58,180 nt of DNA. Source: Agrilactobacillus fermenti (GTDB lineage Bacteria > Bacillota > Bacilli > Lactobacillales > Lactobacillaceae). The stretch covers positions 1 through 58,180 of the forward strand of contig NZ_JACGCJ010000018.1 of the NCBI RefSeq assembly GCF_021030645.1, given 5' to 3'. Below, one piece after another: positions 33,858 through 43,914 of this stretch (the stretch's first letter is position 1; every line of letters begins with the position of its first letter). Under the pieces are notes generated by a model. It saw nothing but the letters and a program-made list of their open reading frames with translations, was not told the origin of the DNA and did not search any database. The position numbers and the translations under genes were made by a program.

Positions 33858-35594
33858 TCAAGATCCTTGTGGTGCATTGGCAGGTGGTACGGAAGATGCT
33901 GTCCAGGTCAATTGTGTTTGATATTGCCCCGCGTAGACATTTTTTGCTGGCTGGATGATCAGCTGAGCCCCTTTGATTACCGTGTTTAGATCCCCAGCGA
34001 TGGCTTGTTGACAAACAACTGTATCCTGCCCATTATCTTTGACCGCATGCGCTTGATTATTGATATTCAATTTCAAAGTAACCAAACCACCAGAACTGTT
34101 TGAACCATAAGTGACTTGTCCTTGGCCTTTCGTAATGCAATGAAATGGGACCATCTTCAAACTCAACCGCCATCCATTTACTGTGGCCCGATTATCTGAA
34201 ATATTAATCTGATTATTGTTGTTCTCAGTCCCACTTGTTGCACCTGTACTTGCCGCTTGCACTAGTGTCACCGGATTCTTAACCAGATCTGCAATAGCCA
34301 CATTTGTGCCTGCCTGCGTTACAAACTTTAAATTGGGCATGGATATCATTGTCAGTTGTTTAGGTTGCAGGGTGTTCACAGTCAGCAAGGCACGATTGGA
34401 ATAAATAGTGTGGTTTTTAGTACCATCTAAACCGCCATTTCTTATGGTCACTTGCAATTGAAAATAATCCCCACTGAACCGATTGGCTTGCTTCACATTT
34501 TTAAACTGTAGGGTCGATTGAGTAGCGTCAAGTCCCATTTTATCAAAGCCAGCTGTACTCCAAGTCTTGGGATGGTCTTTATCAGAATAGCCCCATTGAT
34601 AAGTTGGCGCCATATCCTTATTATCATATTTTCCGTTAACAATGCTACTTAGCCCATAAGGCGCGAATACAATTGGAGTTTGACTACCCACCTTGCTTTC
34701 ATCTACTGTAAGTGGGTCAAGCCCCCCTATTTTTACGATCTTCTGTGCATGAACCATGCCGCCAGTCATCCCAGTGTTATCAGCATCAACTGTCACGGTT
34801 GCTGTTTCGGCATCGCCAACACCATTGGGCATATCCGTATCGGTTTTTAGTGTGCCAGTTGCCGTGGTTGTTGCCCCATTTTGATTGGTAATTGCTAAAT
34901 CTGGATTGTCACTATGCCAATTTTTAATGGTTGCTGTACTATCCGTGGGTGTCGTTACGGCGTGAAGCTGACTTGATACACCGTTGAATAAACCGCCATT
35001 ATCTGAAATAGCCAGGCCAGTTGCTGGAACAGGTCTTGGATTAACATTGACTTGAAATAATTGACTGTAAGAATCTTGTTTCAGTCCAAAGATTGAGTCA
35101 CGATAATATTCAACTTGAAATAGATACGTCCCTGATTTAGTGGCATTGAAGCTAAGACTTTGCGACGGAGAACCATCCCTTTTATCGACTACTTTATCCC
35201 AGCTAGCCGTCTGATTATGATAGAGCCAGATTGTATATTGAGACGTTTTTATAATAAGGGGAAAGATAGCAAGCCTAAACATAACAGCTACATTCCACCG
35301 AACATTAACCGTCTCATCAACGTAATAATTAGATTTGATTGCTGCTGGTTGTTGGGAAAAACCTGGAATAGCGAAAATCCCTAAAATTATAGCGCCAGGA
35401 CTAGATGGTTGATTAGGTGGTGCTGGCAAAATCGTTGTTTGTCCGGTCTCAAACGATGGCGATAATCTTCCGAGATTAAAGTTGCCATCAGCACCATAAA
35501 CTGACCCCACACCTAGCAGCAACAAAAGTCCCCCACTAAAAGCCACAATTGCCATTAGTAACCATAACTTGATGCGCTTGTATCGGGTCATCAT
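33858..35594 (-). CDS. WxL-type surface protein, paralogue A (578 aa)
   Basis: The N-terminal helix (LWLLMAIVAFSGGLLLLLGV) is a signal peptide or anchor, cleavage likely after SVYG. An Ig-like module at about 70-190 (NYYVDETVNVRWNVAV through TYLFQVEYY) is followed by a Big-like module (TGLAISDNGGLFNGVSSQLHA), a second Ig-like module with FSGDYFQLQVTI, and a WxL domain with motif one GWRLSLKMVPF and motif two YQTQLTWTASSVP. The start ATG 35594 is chosen by analogy with paralogue B, because gaggt lies 8 bases before it but only 2 before ATG 35600. Tandem with B. Confidence 0.8.
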   Translation of the reverse strand: MMTRYKRIKLWLLMAIVAFSGGLLLLLGVGSVYGADGNFNLGRLSPSFETGQTTILPAPPNQPSSPGAIILGIFAIPGFSQQPAAIKSNYYVDETVNVRWNVAVMFRLAIFPLIIKTSQYTIWLYHNQTASWDKVVDKRDGSPSQSLSFNATKSGTYLFQVEYYRDSIFGLKQDSYSQLFQVNVNPRPVPATGLAISDNGGLFNGVSSQLHAVTTPTDSTATIKNWHSDNPDLAITNQNGATTTATGTLKTDTDMPNGVGDAETATVTVDADNTGMTGGMVHAQKIVKIGGLDPLTVDESKVGSQTPIVFAPYGLSSIVNGKYDNKDMAPTYQWGYSDKDHPKTWSTAGFDKMGLDATQSTLQFKNVKQANRFSGDYFQLQVTIRNGGLDGTKNHTIYSNRALLTVNTLQPKQLTMISMPNLKFVTQAGTNVAIADLVKNPVTLVQAASTGATSGTENNNNQINISDNRATVNGWRLSLKMVPFHCITKGQGQVTYGSNSSGGLVTLKLNINNQAHAVKDNGQDTVVCQQAIAGDLNTVIKGAQLIIQPAKNVYAGQYQTQLTWTASSVPPANAPQGS

Positions 35595-35694
35595 CTTCAT
35601 GCACCTCTTTATTGCTCAATCGCCCTATATCATTTTCAAAATAAGGCTGATTTTCTTATTACTTTTACGTCCTCCTTGTGCCATACTCTTGAGA

Positions 35695-37389
35695 TTACGG
35701 TGCTGTTGGATCAGGTACTGAAGCTGCCGTCCAGGTCAGCTGGCTCTGATATTCTCCCGAATAAACATCCTTTGTCGGACTGATCATCAATTGGGCACTA
35801 TTGATCAGTGCATCTAGATCACCAGGGCTATCTTGCCGATAAACAACTGTCGTTTTTCCATCATCTTTGACTGTACTTTTTTGCTCATTGATCTTCAGCT
35901 GCAGAGACACTGAGCCGCCCGACTCATTCGAGCCGTAAACAGCCTTCCGGTTCCCAGTGGCCCAGCTAAATGGTTGCATCGACAGACTCATATACCAGCC
36001 ACTGGTTGAGGCTCGTGTGTCTGAAATATGAATTCGATTACTATTATCTCCAGTGCCACTTGTGTCCGACATTTGCGTTAAGGTAACTGGTTTTTTGGAT
36101 AAATCACCAATAGTAATGTTTGTACCTGCTGGTGCCGCAAATTTTAAGTTGGGCATCGTTGTCATTGTCAGTTGTTTAGGGGCATCACTTAACACTTTTA
36201 GTAAAGCAAGATTAGAGTAAAATGTCCGGCCACCACTAGTGACCTGTAGTTGAAAATAGTTATCAGTAAAACCAAGGGCTTGTGCAACATTTTTAAATTG
36301 TAACGTTGGTTTATTATCGTCAATATGTGCATTCGAGAGCAGCTTTACATATGGTGAACCATCTATCTTTTTATAAACCACCCATTTATACGTTGCATTA
36401 CCTGTCACGTCGCCTAGACCATAAGGCGAAAACGTGATTGGCCCGGTTCCTGCTGTTTTTGCATTAACTGTAATTGGATCAAGACCACCAACTTTGACAT
36501 AGGTCGTGCCCAACACGTCGGCAACACCTGTACCAGAATTATCACCAACAACAGTTACTTTTACAGTTTTAGCCTCACCAGCACCTTGGCCATAACTTTG
36601 TGTATTTTGCAAGGTGCCCAAAATTTCAGCAATTCTGCCATTCTGTGCTGATATCTTTAGATGATCAGGATCAGCACTTTTCCAATTACCGATCGTAGCT
36701 GTATTTGTATCCGGGAGAACATTTGCCTGTAATCGACCAGGAACACCATTAAATAAACTTAGCGTTCCTGAGATATTAATACTAGTGGCAGGTGTTGGTT
36801 TAGGGGCGACATTGACCACAAGTAGCTGGCTATAATAAGATGGTTTATGTGCTGTAGTTTTCATAGACATGCTTTCCCAATCCCAATACCTTATACCATA
36901 ATCCATCGTCACTTGAAATATATACTTTCCTGGCCGTGAGGGAATGAATCGAACTCCCATCGGTGATACTCCCACTTGCTTATCTATTACTTTTGTCCAT
37001 GTATTGCTTTGACTTTGATAAAGCTGCACCGTGTAGGACACCTCTGTAGTAAGGACTATTTCAAAATTTTTAACAGTCTGCCATTGAAAGTGAACCATCT
37101 CTCCCGTATTATAATTTGTTTTAGAAGCAACCGGTTGTTGGGTAAAGCCGCCGGGTATGCCAATACCTAGACCTAGAAAGTCCACGCCTTGAGCGGAGGG
37201 GGGATTAGGCGGCGTCACCTGAGTCATCGGTTGATTCGCCTCAAAAGAAGGATCCAGATTTATTGGCGGATATTCAGCTATTGGTGCCCCATAAACCGAC
37301 CCAACACCGAGCAGCAACAAAAGTCCCCCACTTAAAACTGCAATTGCCAGCAGTAACCACAACTTGATGTGCTTGTATTGGGTCATCAT
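35695..37389 (-). CDS. WxL-type surface protein, paralogue B (564 aa)
   Basis: Same order as paralogue A: leader (LWLLLAIAVLSGGLLLLLGV), Ig-like module (NYNTGEMVHFQWQTV), Big-like module (TSINISGTLSLFNGVPGRLQ), Ig-like module with FTDNYFQLQVTSGG, and WxL domain with GWYMSLSMQPF and YQSQLTWTAASVP. The leaders and WxL domains of A and B are nearly alike while the middles differ, so they arose by duplication and then diverged. ATG 37389 follows agaggt. Gap to A is about 100 bases, so they may share a transcript. Confidence 0.82.
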   Translation of the reverse strand: MMTQYKHIKLWLLLAIAVLSGGLLLLLGVGSVYGAPIAEYPPINLDPSFEANQPMTQVTPPNPPSAQGVDFLGLGIGIPGGFTQQPVASKTNYNTGEMVHFQWQTVKNFEIVLTTEVSYTVQLYQSQSNTWTKVIDKQVGVSPMGVRFIPSRPGKYIFQVTMDYGIRYWDWESMSMKTTAHKPSYYSQLLVVNVAPKPTPATSINISGTLSLFNGVPGRLQANVLPDTNTATIGNWKSADPDHLKISAQNGRIAEILGTLQNTQSYGQGAGEAKTVKVTVVGDNSGTGVADVLGTTYVKVGGLDPITVNAKTAGTGPITFSPYGLGDVTGNATYKWVVYKKIDGSPYVKLLSNAHIDDNKPTLQFKNVAQALGFTDNYFQLQVTSGGRTFYSNLALLKVLSDAPKQLTMTTMPNLKFAAPAGTNITIGDLSKKPVTLTQMSDTSGTGDNSNRIHISDTRASTSGWYMSLSMQPFSWATGNRKAVYGSNESGGSVSLQLKINEQKSTVKDDGKTTVVYRQDSPGDLDALINSAQLMISPTKDVYSGEYQSQLTWTAASVPDPTAP

Positions 37390-37427
37390 TTTTATGCACC
37401 TCTTTTAAAGCTTAAATGCTTAATTCA

Positions 37428-39065
37428 TTATTTAGTTGGCGCTTGAGCAGTCGGTGCTGCCACTAAGTTCCAAGTCAACACAGCCTGATACGTTCCTGTT
37501 TGAATATTAGGTGTCTGTGGAATATGAAGTTCTGACCAATAAACCTTTTTCGCAATGTCATTACCACGATCGTTTGAAGCTAGTGCTAAAACTGGAACAC
37601 CGTCATCCATAATCCTTGTGTCAGTGTCAAAGAAGCCTACATCCAATTCTGTTTGTCCGCCGTCTCCTGTACCCAACGATTTTGGCAAATCAGGGTCACT
37701 ATCTAAATATTCAAAGGGCACCAAAGATACGTCAAGTTCCCAGCTTGGATCGGTCACCGCTCGAGTATCCCTGACCCTAATTGTTGGTTTATCATCATCA
37801 TTCGGTGGTATTTTCACTTCCAAAACAGCACCTGACGTACTGATTTCTTGAACACTCGGATTTCCACCAGTACTGTCCATTTTCTCGAAAGAAAATAACT
37901 GTGGCACGCTTACTAATTCTAAAGTTCCCTTATCACTGGCAATCAATTGTGCCTTATTGGAAAAGAAAGACGTACTTTTCTTAGTAACTGGATCTGTGTA
38001 ATTCACTACTAATTGAAAGTACTTCTGGTTATAGCGTTGCGCAGCTGCCCCGGTATTAAATGTCAATACCTTTTGTTTACTGCCTTGAATGCCATCTTTA
38101 TCAATCAATGGCTTGGCAACCGTATCCTTTGTTAAATCGTTGTAATAGTACCACTGAAACGTTGAATTAGGGGCATCGTACTTTGGATCAATGCCATAGG
38201 GCTGCCATTGGACAGGCGATTGACTACTCGTATTAACTTCTAAATTATCCAAGCCGCCAACCTTAATATTTTTTTTAGTTGATACATTGTTAGTGCCTAT
38301 TTTGCTATTGTCCGCTTCGACAGACAGAGTAGTCATCTGTGCTCCTTGAACTCTTTCTTTAGTAGTACCCGCAAGTTTTCCAGTAGCTATGGTTGTATTA
38401 ACAATTCCTGAATTGGCAAAACTCAATAGGCTTCCAGCCCAGTTTATTGCTGTCGCGTTAGTATTCTTAGGCTCTAGCTGCGCCGAAATTGCTGTCGGCA
38501 TTCCATTAAATAGAACGTCCCTAGCTACCGAAATTTTTGTTGCAGGCTGGCCATTCGGTTCAATCTTAGCAGCAATCATTTTCGAGTAGTAGTAGTCAGG
38601 ATTCCTTCCAGGTGAAATAGCGAGAACTTGAAAATAATACCAACCAACATCATTGGATTGCATATTAAAGGTTACAGTCATTGGATTAACATCTTTCGAA
38701 GCCGATTCCTTTTTACTATATATGCTTCTTACCCATCCTCCCTTCTCTGGATTATGATTTAGTACAACAAAAGTCCACTCACCGGTTGACGTGCCTTTCG
38801 CCAGTTGGGCAGTAATTGATATTTGGCCCTTTGCTTTATACGTCACTACCTCTTCAGTTTGAGGGGTAACGAAACCCCATATACTTGAGCCATTCTGTGG
38901 GTTGGGTACATTGCCTTCAGAAGGTTGATATTTATAAGCGGGCCACTTGATATCATCAGGACTAATGGTTGCCGCCGAACTAGAAGGCAGTTTGAAGTTA
39001 AGCAGAAATATACTTGCCAAAAGACTACATAAAATTAGGATCAGCCTACGTTTGCTTGCCATCAT
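37428..39065 (-). CDS. WxL-type surface protein, paralogue C (545 aa)
   Basis: Third member of the same architecture: signal peptide (LILILCSLLASIFLL, cut near SSSAA), Ig-like module at about 60-170, Big-like module (TKISVARDVLFNGMPTAISA), Ig-like module with YNQKYFQLVVNYTD, and a WxL domain with SWELDVSLVPF and YQAVLTWNLVAAP. It is more divergent from A and B than they are from each other. Only 38 bases separate it from B, with no terminator, so A-B-C likely form an operon starting here. Confidence 0.82.
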   Translation of the reverse strand: MMASKRRLILILCSLLASIFLLNFKLPSSSAATISPDDIKWPAYKYQPSEGNVPNPQNGSSIWGFVTPQTEEVVTYKAKGQISITAQLAKGTSTGEWTFVVLNHNPEKGGWVRSIYSKKESASKDVNPMTVTFNMQSNDVGWYYFQVLAISPGRNPDYYYSKMIAAKIEPNGQPATKISVARDVLFNGMPTAISAQLEPKNTNATAINWAGSLLSFANSGIVNTTIATGKLAGTTKERVQGAQMTTLSVEADNSKIGTNNVSTKKNIKVGGLDNLEVNTSSQSPVQWQPYGIDPKYDAPNSTFQWYYYNDLTKDTVAKPLIDKDGIQGSKQKVLTFNTGAAAQRYNQKYFQLVVNYTDPVTKKSTSFFSNKAQLIASDKGTLELVSVPQLFSFEKMDSTGGNPSVQEISTSGAVLEVKIPPNDDDKPTIRVRDTRAVTDPSWELDVSLVPFEYLDSDPDLPKSLGTGDGGQTELDVGFFDTDTRIMDDGVPVLALASNDRGNDIAKKVYWSELHIPQTPNIQTGTYQAVLTWNLVAAPTAQAPTK

Positions 39066-39134
39066 ATTGCTGCCTCCTTAAAAATAAGACTGGCCACAGA
39101 GTCGCATCTGCCCCAGTCTTACTAGTCTTTTGTG

Positions 39135-39932
39135 TTATTGTGTAGGTGTAGTTGTAGATGCGTTTCCTCCGGATCCAGCCGTTCCAGTATTAGAACCAGG
39201 GGCAGTTGCATCTGGCGTTGCGGCCAATGTCCAAGTCAAAGTTGATTGATAGCTGCCTGGAATTGCTTTTGGCTGTTGTGCTAGAGCTAATGTAGCCGAA
39301 TCTGTTGTTAACTGATCTTTGAAGACCCCATTACTGGTACCTTCTGCTGCATTAGCAATTGTGGTGCTGCCCTTTGAAATATCAGCGCCTTGGAAAGGTG
39401 CTTGGACACCAGCGGCTGCCAGTTGCAACGTCCCACTGATGGTTGGGCTTGCACCATCAACCGTCGCTTTTGTGGTGAAGTCTTTCAAACTAGCAGATAA
39501 CTTCCAGCCAGCTAAAGTGCCCCGAAAATCAGAGACTTGAATCAAACCTGTCTTATTACCATCAAAACTATCAACGCCCTTACTTGTTGGATCAGCCCCA
39601 GAAGTTTCAAATCCATTTAACTTCAAATTGGCACCTTTTTCACTACCCAAAGCTGTGACACTTGTTTTTTCAAACGAGAAATCTGGTACAGCATCTAAGG
39701 TCAAGTAACCAGGATCAACTTTGAACTCGACTACGGAGTTAGCAAGGGCTGGTGTATCATTGGTAGATAGATAACCAACACTATCCCCAATCTTTGTGGC
39801 CAAGTTAGTTGTTTCAGTCCCAGGGCCGGGATTTGTTGGTACAGGATCATCTGCTGCGAATACTTGAGTTGCTGCGAATAACGACGGTAAGGCTACTAAA
39901 CTTGTTAGTCCAATATAAATTTTTTTCTTCAT
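39135..39932 (-). CDS. Canonical WxL-domain surface protein (265 aa)
   Basis: Standalone WxL protein of the size usual for Csc-type loci. Signal peptide ends VFAADD. The WxL domain fills most of the protein: motif one GWKLSASLKDF, motif two YQSTLTWTLAATP. After it comes an unusual Gly/Ser/Thr/Asn tail of about 25 residues. It is upstream of paralogue C by 69 bases on the same strand, so it likely leads the WxL operon. Binds peptidoglycan through WxL (family knowledge). Confidence 0.9.
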   Translation of the reverse strand: MKKKIYIGLTSLVALPSLFAATQVFAADDPVPTNPGPGTETTNLATKIGDSVGYLSTNDTPALANSVVEFKVDPGYLTLDAVPDFSFEKTSVTALGSEKGANLKLNGFETSGADPTSKGVDSFDGNKTGLIQVSDFRGTLAGWKLSASLKDFTTKATVDGASPTISGTLQLAAAGVQAPFQGADISKGSTTIANAAEGTSNGVFKDQLTTDSATLALAQQPKAIPGSYQSTLTWTLAATPDATAPGSNTGTAGSGGNASTTTPTQ

Positions 39933-40296
39933 TTTTACGCGCCTTCCTTTTGAGCGACATGTTATCCTTTTGAACGACTACATTATAAATCCATATTTTC
40001 AAATAAACAAATAAATAATACTAAAAAATGAGTTTTTACATTCAAAATAGTTATTAGAAAAGACCATCTAGGAAAGAGGTAGATGATCTTTTTAAAATAT
40101 AAATTTATTTTTTGAATATATTTTTAGCAAAAAATGATATGATCAGCATCGTTACATTTTTTTGGGCGTCAAACTCGTTATAAAATAAAGGTTGTTATTG
40201 AATTTGAATTCTCCCAAATAGGGTCATACCTGCAGCAAAAACTGAAAGCGTGCGTCATATCTCAGACGCTAAACGCCTTTTGTCTCACTCTTGCTC
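39933..40296. other. Intergenic region between two WxL genes
   Basis: Holds the leader of the 265-aa WxL gene, a hairpin at 40058-40093 (aaagaccatcta / tagatgatcttttt) that may end transcripts of the large gene, and a partial dispersed repeat at 40262-40292 (agacgctaaacgccttttgt, ctcactc). No ORF with coding character was seen. Confidence 0.5.
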
Positions 40297-43200
40297 TTAA
40301 GGCCCAACGGTCACACTATAGGTGATATTGGCTTGATACTTCTTCAACTTAATGAACCCAAAGGCTGATTCTGGAAAATTCAGCTTGGCTGGTGTATCAA
40401 AATTTAAATCAAAATAATTGGCCGTACTTGTTTCAAAGCTCTGATCCAAGACATAGATCGGATACATCGTCCCATCGGCGGTTAGGGTATCCGCCGTATG
40501 GTTATATCGCAAAGTTTCATCTACCTCATCCATACCCAGATCACTGCCTATTCTTGAAGCATGACCCAGGTCTAGCGTAATTGCCGACTGGTCAGGCATA
40601 AATGGCTGAGTGCTGTCTGCTTCATGGAAAGGCGACATATTTGCGCTTAATGTCCAACTATCCGTACTGTCATTGTCATACAGGGTTATTCTAGGCTTTT
40701 CTGTACTTTGATAAGGGCCTTTTTGTGTGGTCACATGTTTGCCAAAATTTAGCTCAGGTACTTGAAGAATTTGAGGGCCGGCTAATTTATATAGGAAAAT
40801 ATTATTCGACTGCCCGATCATCGTCGCTTGCGTACCAGAAGTTTGCATGGCGTGATCCATCAAAATGTTTTCAAGTGGGATGGAATCATAATCCGTAATA
40901 GCATAAGTATAGGTATAAGAGAAGCTCTTACCCACATCAATTGGTTTATCTGGTATAAACGAGAACTCTGTATAGTCATTCAAACGGCTGCTGGCATTGG
41001 CCTGTACCATTTTGGGCGTTCCACCTAAATCGGAAACAACGATACTATTTACCCGGTTGGTTGCTAAATTAGGCACAAATAATGTTACTTCGCCAGACAA
41101 GGGCGCATTGCCCTTATTAACGGCCGTCGCCACCACTTTGACTATTTGGTGTTTGGCATCAATATAGCGTTGGGTACTTGTTAAACCATCGGTAATTTGA
41201 AACTTCTTCGTGATACTTAACTCATTTTTGACATCATCTAGAATGAATAAGCTGATGCCATGTTGCTTTTCATTGACAGAATCATTTTCAGAATTACCAT
41301 TTTCATACTCATGAGGAATCTGATAATGATTGAGTGCCCCAGTCACTAAATCCTTGGACTGAATGGCGACATTGGCATAACGATCTTGCAAGAAAAGAAT
41401 CGGGATATTCGTATAGGTGGGGAATTGCGTATTGATATCATAATTCACATTAAAGGTCTTACCTTCATCGATATCCTGCACGCTAAATTTACCCGCCGAC
41501 GTTTCCGTTCCCCCATTAGGGTCACCATAGTCATGGCCATTGATCGTAAAATTGATCGTATTTTTGTCTCTGTTTAGACCATTAAGCAAGCTCTGTTCTC
41601 CGGAGGCAATCGCGTTAACAGCCCCAAAACGGTTGGCTAAGCTCAAATCGCCGCTGTAAGGTCCTGGAAAGGGATCATTCCAATTACCAATGTTATGGTA
41701 AGTATATGTCTGGCCTTTCATAAGGGCTTTTTTACTAACTAAAATAGGGTCCGGCAAATTAAGATTAACTTCCGGGCGAAGCTGTTGCTCCAAGCGCAGT
41801 TTGGCACCAGCAATCGGAACGCCATCGTAAGTGCCTTCATAATCCCAAGTTTGTTGGGTATCCACGGGGCGCTTCAAGTTACCAGCGCCATCTAAATCAC
41901 CGGTGAAATAGGTTTCGCTGCCCTGATGATAACTTGCCGAAACGGTTGGCGTCACCGTTAGTTTGAGATGTTCCTGTGTTTTATCATGAATCGGGGTGGG
42001 TTCAACTGCCCCCGCTTTGTTGGGATCATTCGCATCAAACTTATAATAGGAATAAACTTGCGCATAGCGTTGTGGCGTAATGGCTCCAGCCGTTACTTGA
42101 CCGGTTGCGGCATCTTGTTGATTCAAAAGGAATGGATTATCCAAACTCGTTGAATGATAGTCATACTTATCAGCGGTGCCAAAGGTTTGTTTATTGATAA
42201 AGGGATTGACCAAAATACCGTCAATATAGGGATCAGGTTTAGCAACTCGATTACGAATATTGTAGGCTGCTTTAGCCTTACTGTCATGGGTATCGGGAAT
42301 CGCCTGATTATCGGGTCCGACTGTATGGCGGTCAGCTAAGTTATCAAATGGTGCGACGAACGAGTTCCAAGACGTAAAATTCGTATAAACAGGGAAAGCT
42401 GCCCCCTTTTCCAACTCGCTTTTTTTGATTACCGCATAATCCATGGGCGTATTGCCCTTCCATTTCTTATCATAACTGGCATCACTATTCACATCAGTCT
42501 TATTTAGGATATTGTCATCACTTAACATATCGCGCCCAACTTTATAAGGATCCACCAACTGTGACGTCCCATAAAGATCGATGCCGATAGCCCGACGATT
42601 GCCATTAAGCCCATTATCCGTATTGAGGCGCCCATCGCTATATGGTGAAGGAAATAATCTGCCTTGCGTCAAAGCTTTATAGGCCGTGGTTTTATTACCC
42701 GTATACTTAGACATATCCAAGTTAAAGTTGATATTTGCCGTGCCATTAAACCCTTTATCAACGAAGTACCCGACGAGCCAGCCACCGATATTCGCCACAC
42801 CTGCGGTAAAATGGGAGCCAGTCGCCAAGTTGATTAAACTTGTGGCCGTCCCAACTGGTCCAGTTTGACTGACAGCCCCTGCAGGCGCACCTAGTATCCG
42901 TATTGGATTCCAAGGTGTAATAGCCCCACTATTTTTTGTCGTGCCATTATCTTCTACACTACGCACAACCTTATTATCCTTAACTGTAATGTTGTTATAA
43001 TAATCAGTTAAATCTTGTTCCGGTGCTAATAAATTAAAGGTTGAGACATTACCCCAATTGAAACCTGTCTTCTCTCTAAAAGGGACCCCTTTTACTTTTA
43101 AATAAAAGACATTGTCTTTATCAGTATCAAAATAAACTCGATGGTCAAATTGTAAGGGAAAGTTAAACTTACCTGCAGCGTCTGCAATAATACTATTTGA

Positions 43201-43914
43201 TTCGAGAGACAGGTAAAAATAAGTCTGTTCCCAATCGATGGCATTCGCCAAAGATTCGCGATCAATGTCCTCAGGCAAAACAACCCGAATCATAACACCC
43301 CAATTGCCGCCAAACAAATCGGAAACAGCATGATCCTTATCATTTTTGATTTTAACAAAGACCGGCACATTACCAGTCACGTTTAAATAGCCATTATCAT
43401 AACCATCTGCTAGGCTTGTATCTAGGACTGGCTTCCCATCTGGTCCACTGACCATCTTGCTTTTTGATTGATTCTGATTATAATCCGCACTACTACTATT
43501 TTTATAGAAGCTATTAGCTGCATTAGCATCATTAAAATGAATAAATCCCGGAGTTTTACCGTTGCCAGATTGAATGTAATTCATGCTAAACCAAGCTTGA
43601 TCGTTGGCTTTTGGTTGAATGTAAACTGTCGATTCACCACCACTGATCCTGCCATTCTGGTCTGCCGTCACAAAGTCGATGCCATTGGTCTGAGTATCTG
43701 TTTGGACACCGCTTTTAACGGAAATCCCTTCACCGGGCAGATATTGTTTGCCAGTATCGGGATTGATCCGCATATCTTCTGGTCTCACCGTCGTTGTATT
43801 GTCAATCATTTTCTTTGAGATATTCGCCTGAACTAGTCCTTCAGGCATAACAAAAAACAGCACCATACAGATTGCAGTACCAAGTAGTAAGGCAAATATT
43901 TTGTGTTTTTTCAT
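40297..43914 (-). CDS. Giant secreted WxL-type protein (1205 aa)
   Basis: The signal peptide (KHKIFALLLGTAICMVLFFV) ends near VQANISKK. The long middle is unassigned; residues 60-230 look lectin-like/beta-sandwich (VYIQPKANDQAWFSMNYIQ), later parts resemble Ig-like repeats (HQIVKVVATAVNKGNAPLSG through FSYTYTYAI). The WxL domain opens LQVPELNFGKHVTTQKG, with motif one DSWTLSANMSPF and a degenerate motif two (YQANITYSVTVGP, Tyr in place of Trp). ATG 43914 follows aggggag and gives a proper leader; the ORF extends 29 residues further but without support. Probably an adhesin (inference). Confidence 0.75.
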   Translation of the reverse strand: MKKHKIFALLLGTAICMVLFFVMPEGLVQANISKKMIDNTTTVRPEDMRINPDTGKQYLPGEGISVKSGVQTDTQTNGIDFVTADQNGRISGGESTVYIQPKANDQAWFSMNYIQSGNGKTPGFIHFNDANAANSFYKNSSSADYNQNQSKSKMVSGPDGKPVLDTSLADGYDNGYLNVTGNVPVFVKIKNDKDHAVSDLFGGNWGVMIRVVLPEDIDRESLANAIDWEQTYFYLSLESNSIIADAAGKFNFPLQFDHRVYFDTDKDNVFYLKVKGVPFREKTGFNWGNVSTFNLLAPEQDLTDYYNNITVKDNKVVRSVEDNGTTKNSGAITPWNPIRILGAPAGAVSQTGPVGTATSLINLATGSHFTAGVANIGGWLVGYFVDKGFNGTANINFNLDMSKYTGNKTTAYKALTQGRLFPSPYSDGRLNTDNGLNGNRRAIGIDLYGTSQLVDPYKVGRDMLSDDNILNKTDVNSDASYDKKWKGNTPMDYAVIKKSELEKGAAFPVYTNFTSWNSFVAPFDNLADRHTVGPDNQAIPDTHDSKAKAAYNIRNRVAKPDPYIDGILVNPFINKQTFGTADKYDYHSTSLDNPFLLNQQDAATGQVTAGAITPQRYAQVYSYYKFDANDPNKAGAVEPTPIHDKTQEHLKLTVTPTVSASYHQGSETYFTGDLDGAGNLKRPVDTQQTWDYEGTYDGVPIAGAKLRLEQQLRPEVNLNLPDPILVSKKALMKGQTYTYHNIGNWNDPFPGPYSGDLSLANRFGAVNAIASGEQSLLNGLNRDKNTINFTINGHDYGDPNGGTETSAGKFSVQDIDEGKTFNVNYDINTQFPTYTNIPILFLQDRYANVAIQSKDLVTGALNHYQIPHEYENGNSENDSVNEKQHGISLFILDDVKNELSITKKFQITDGLTSTQRYIDAKHQIVKVVATAVNKGNAPLSGEVTLFVPNLATNRVNSIVVSDLGGTPKMVQANASSRLNDYTEFSFIPDKPIDVGKSFSYTYTYAITDYDSIPLENILMDHAMQTSGTQATMIGQSNNIFLYKLAGPQILQVPELNFGKHVTTQKGPYQSTEKPRITLYDNDSTDSWTLSANMSPFHEADSTQPFMPDQSAITLDLGHASRIGSDLGMDEVDETLRYNHTADTLTADGTMYPIYVLDQSFETSTANYFDLNFDTPAKLNFPESAFGFIKLKKYQANITYSVTVGP

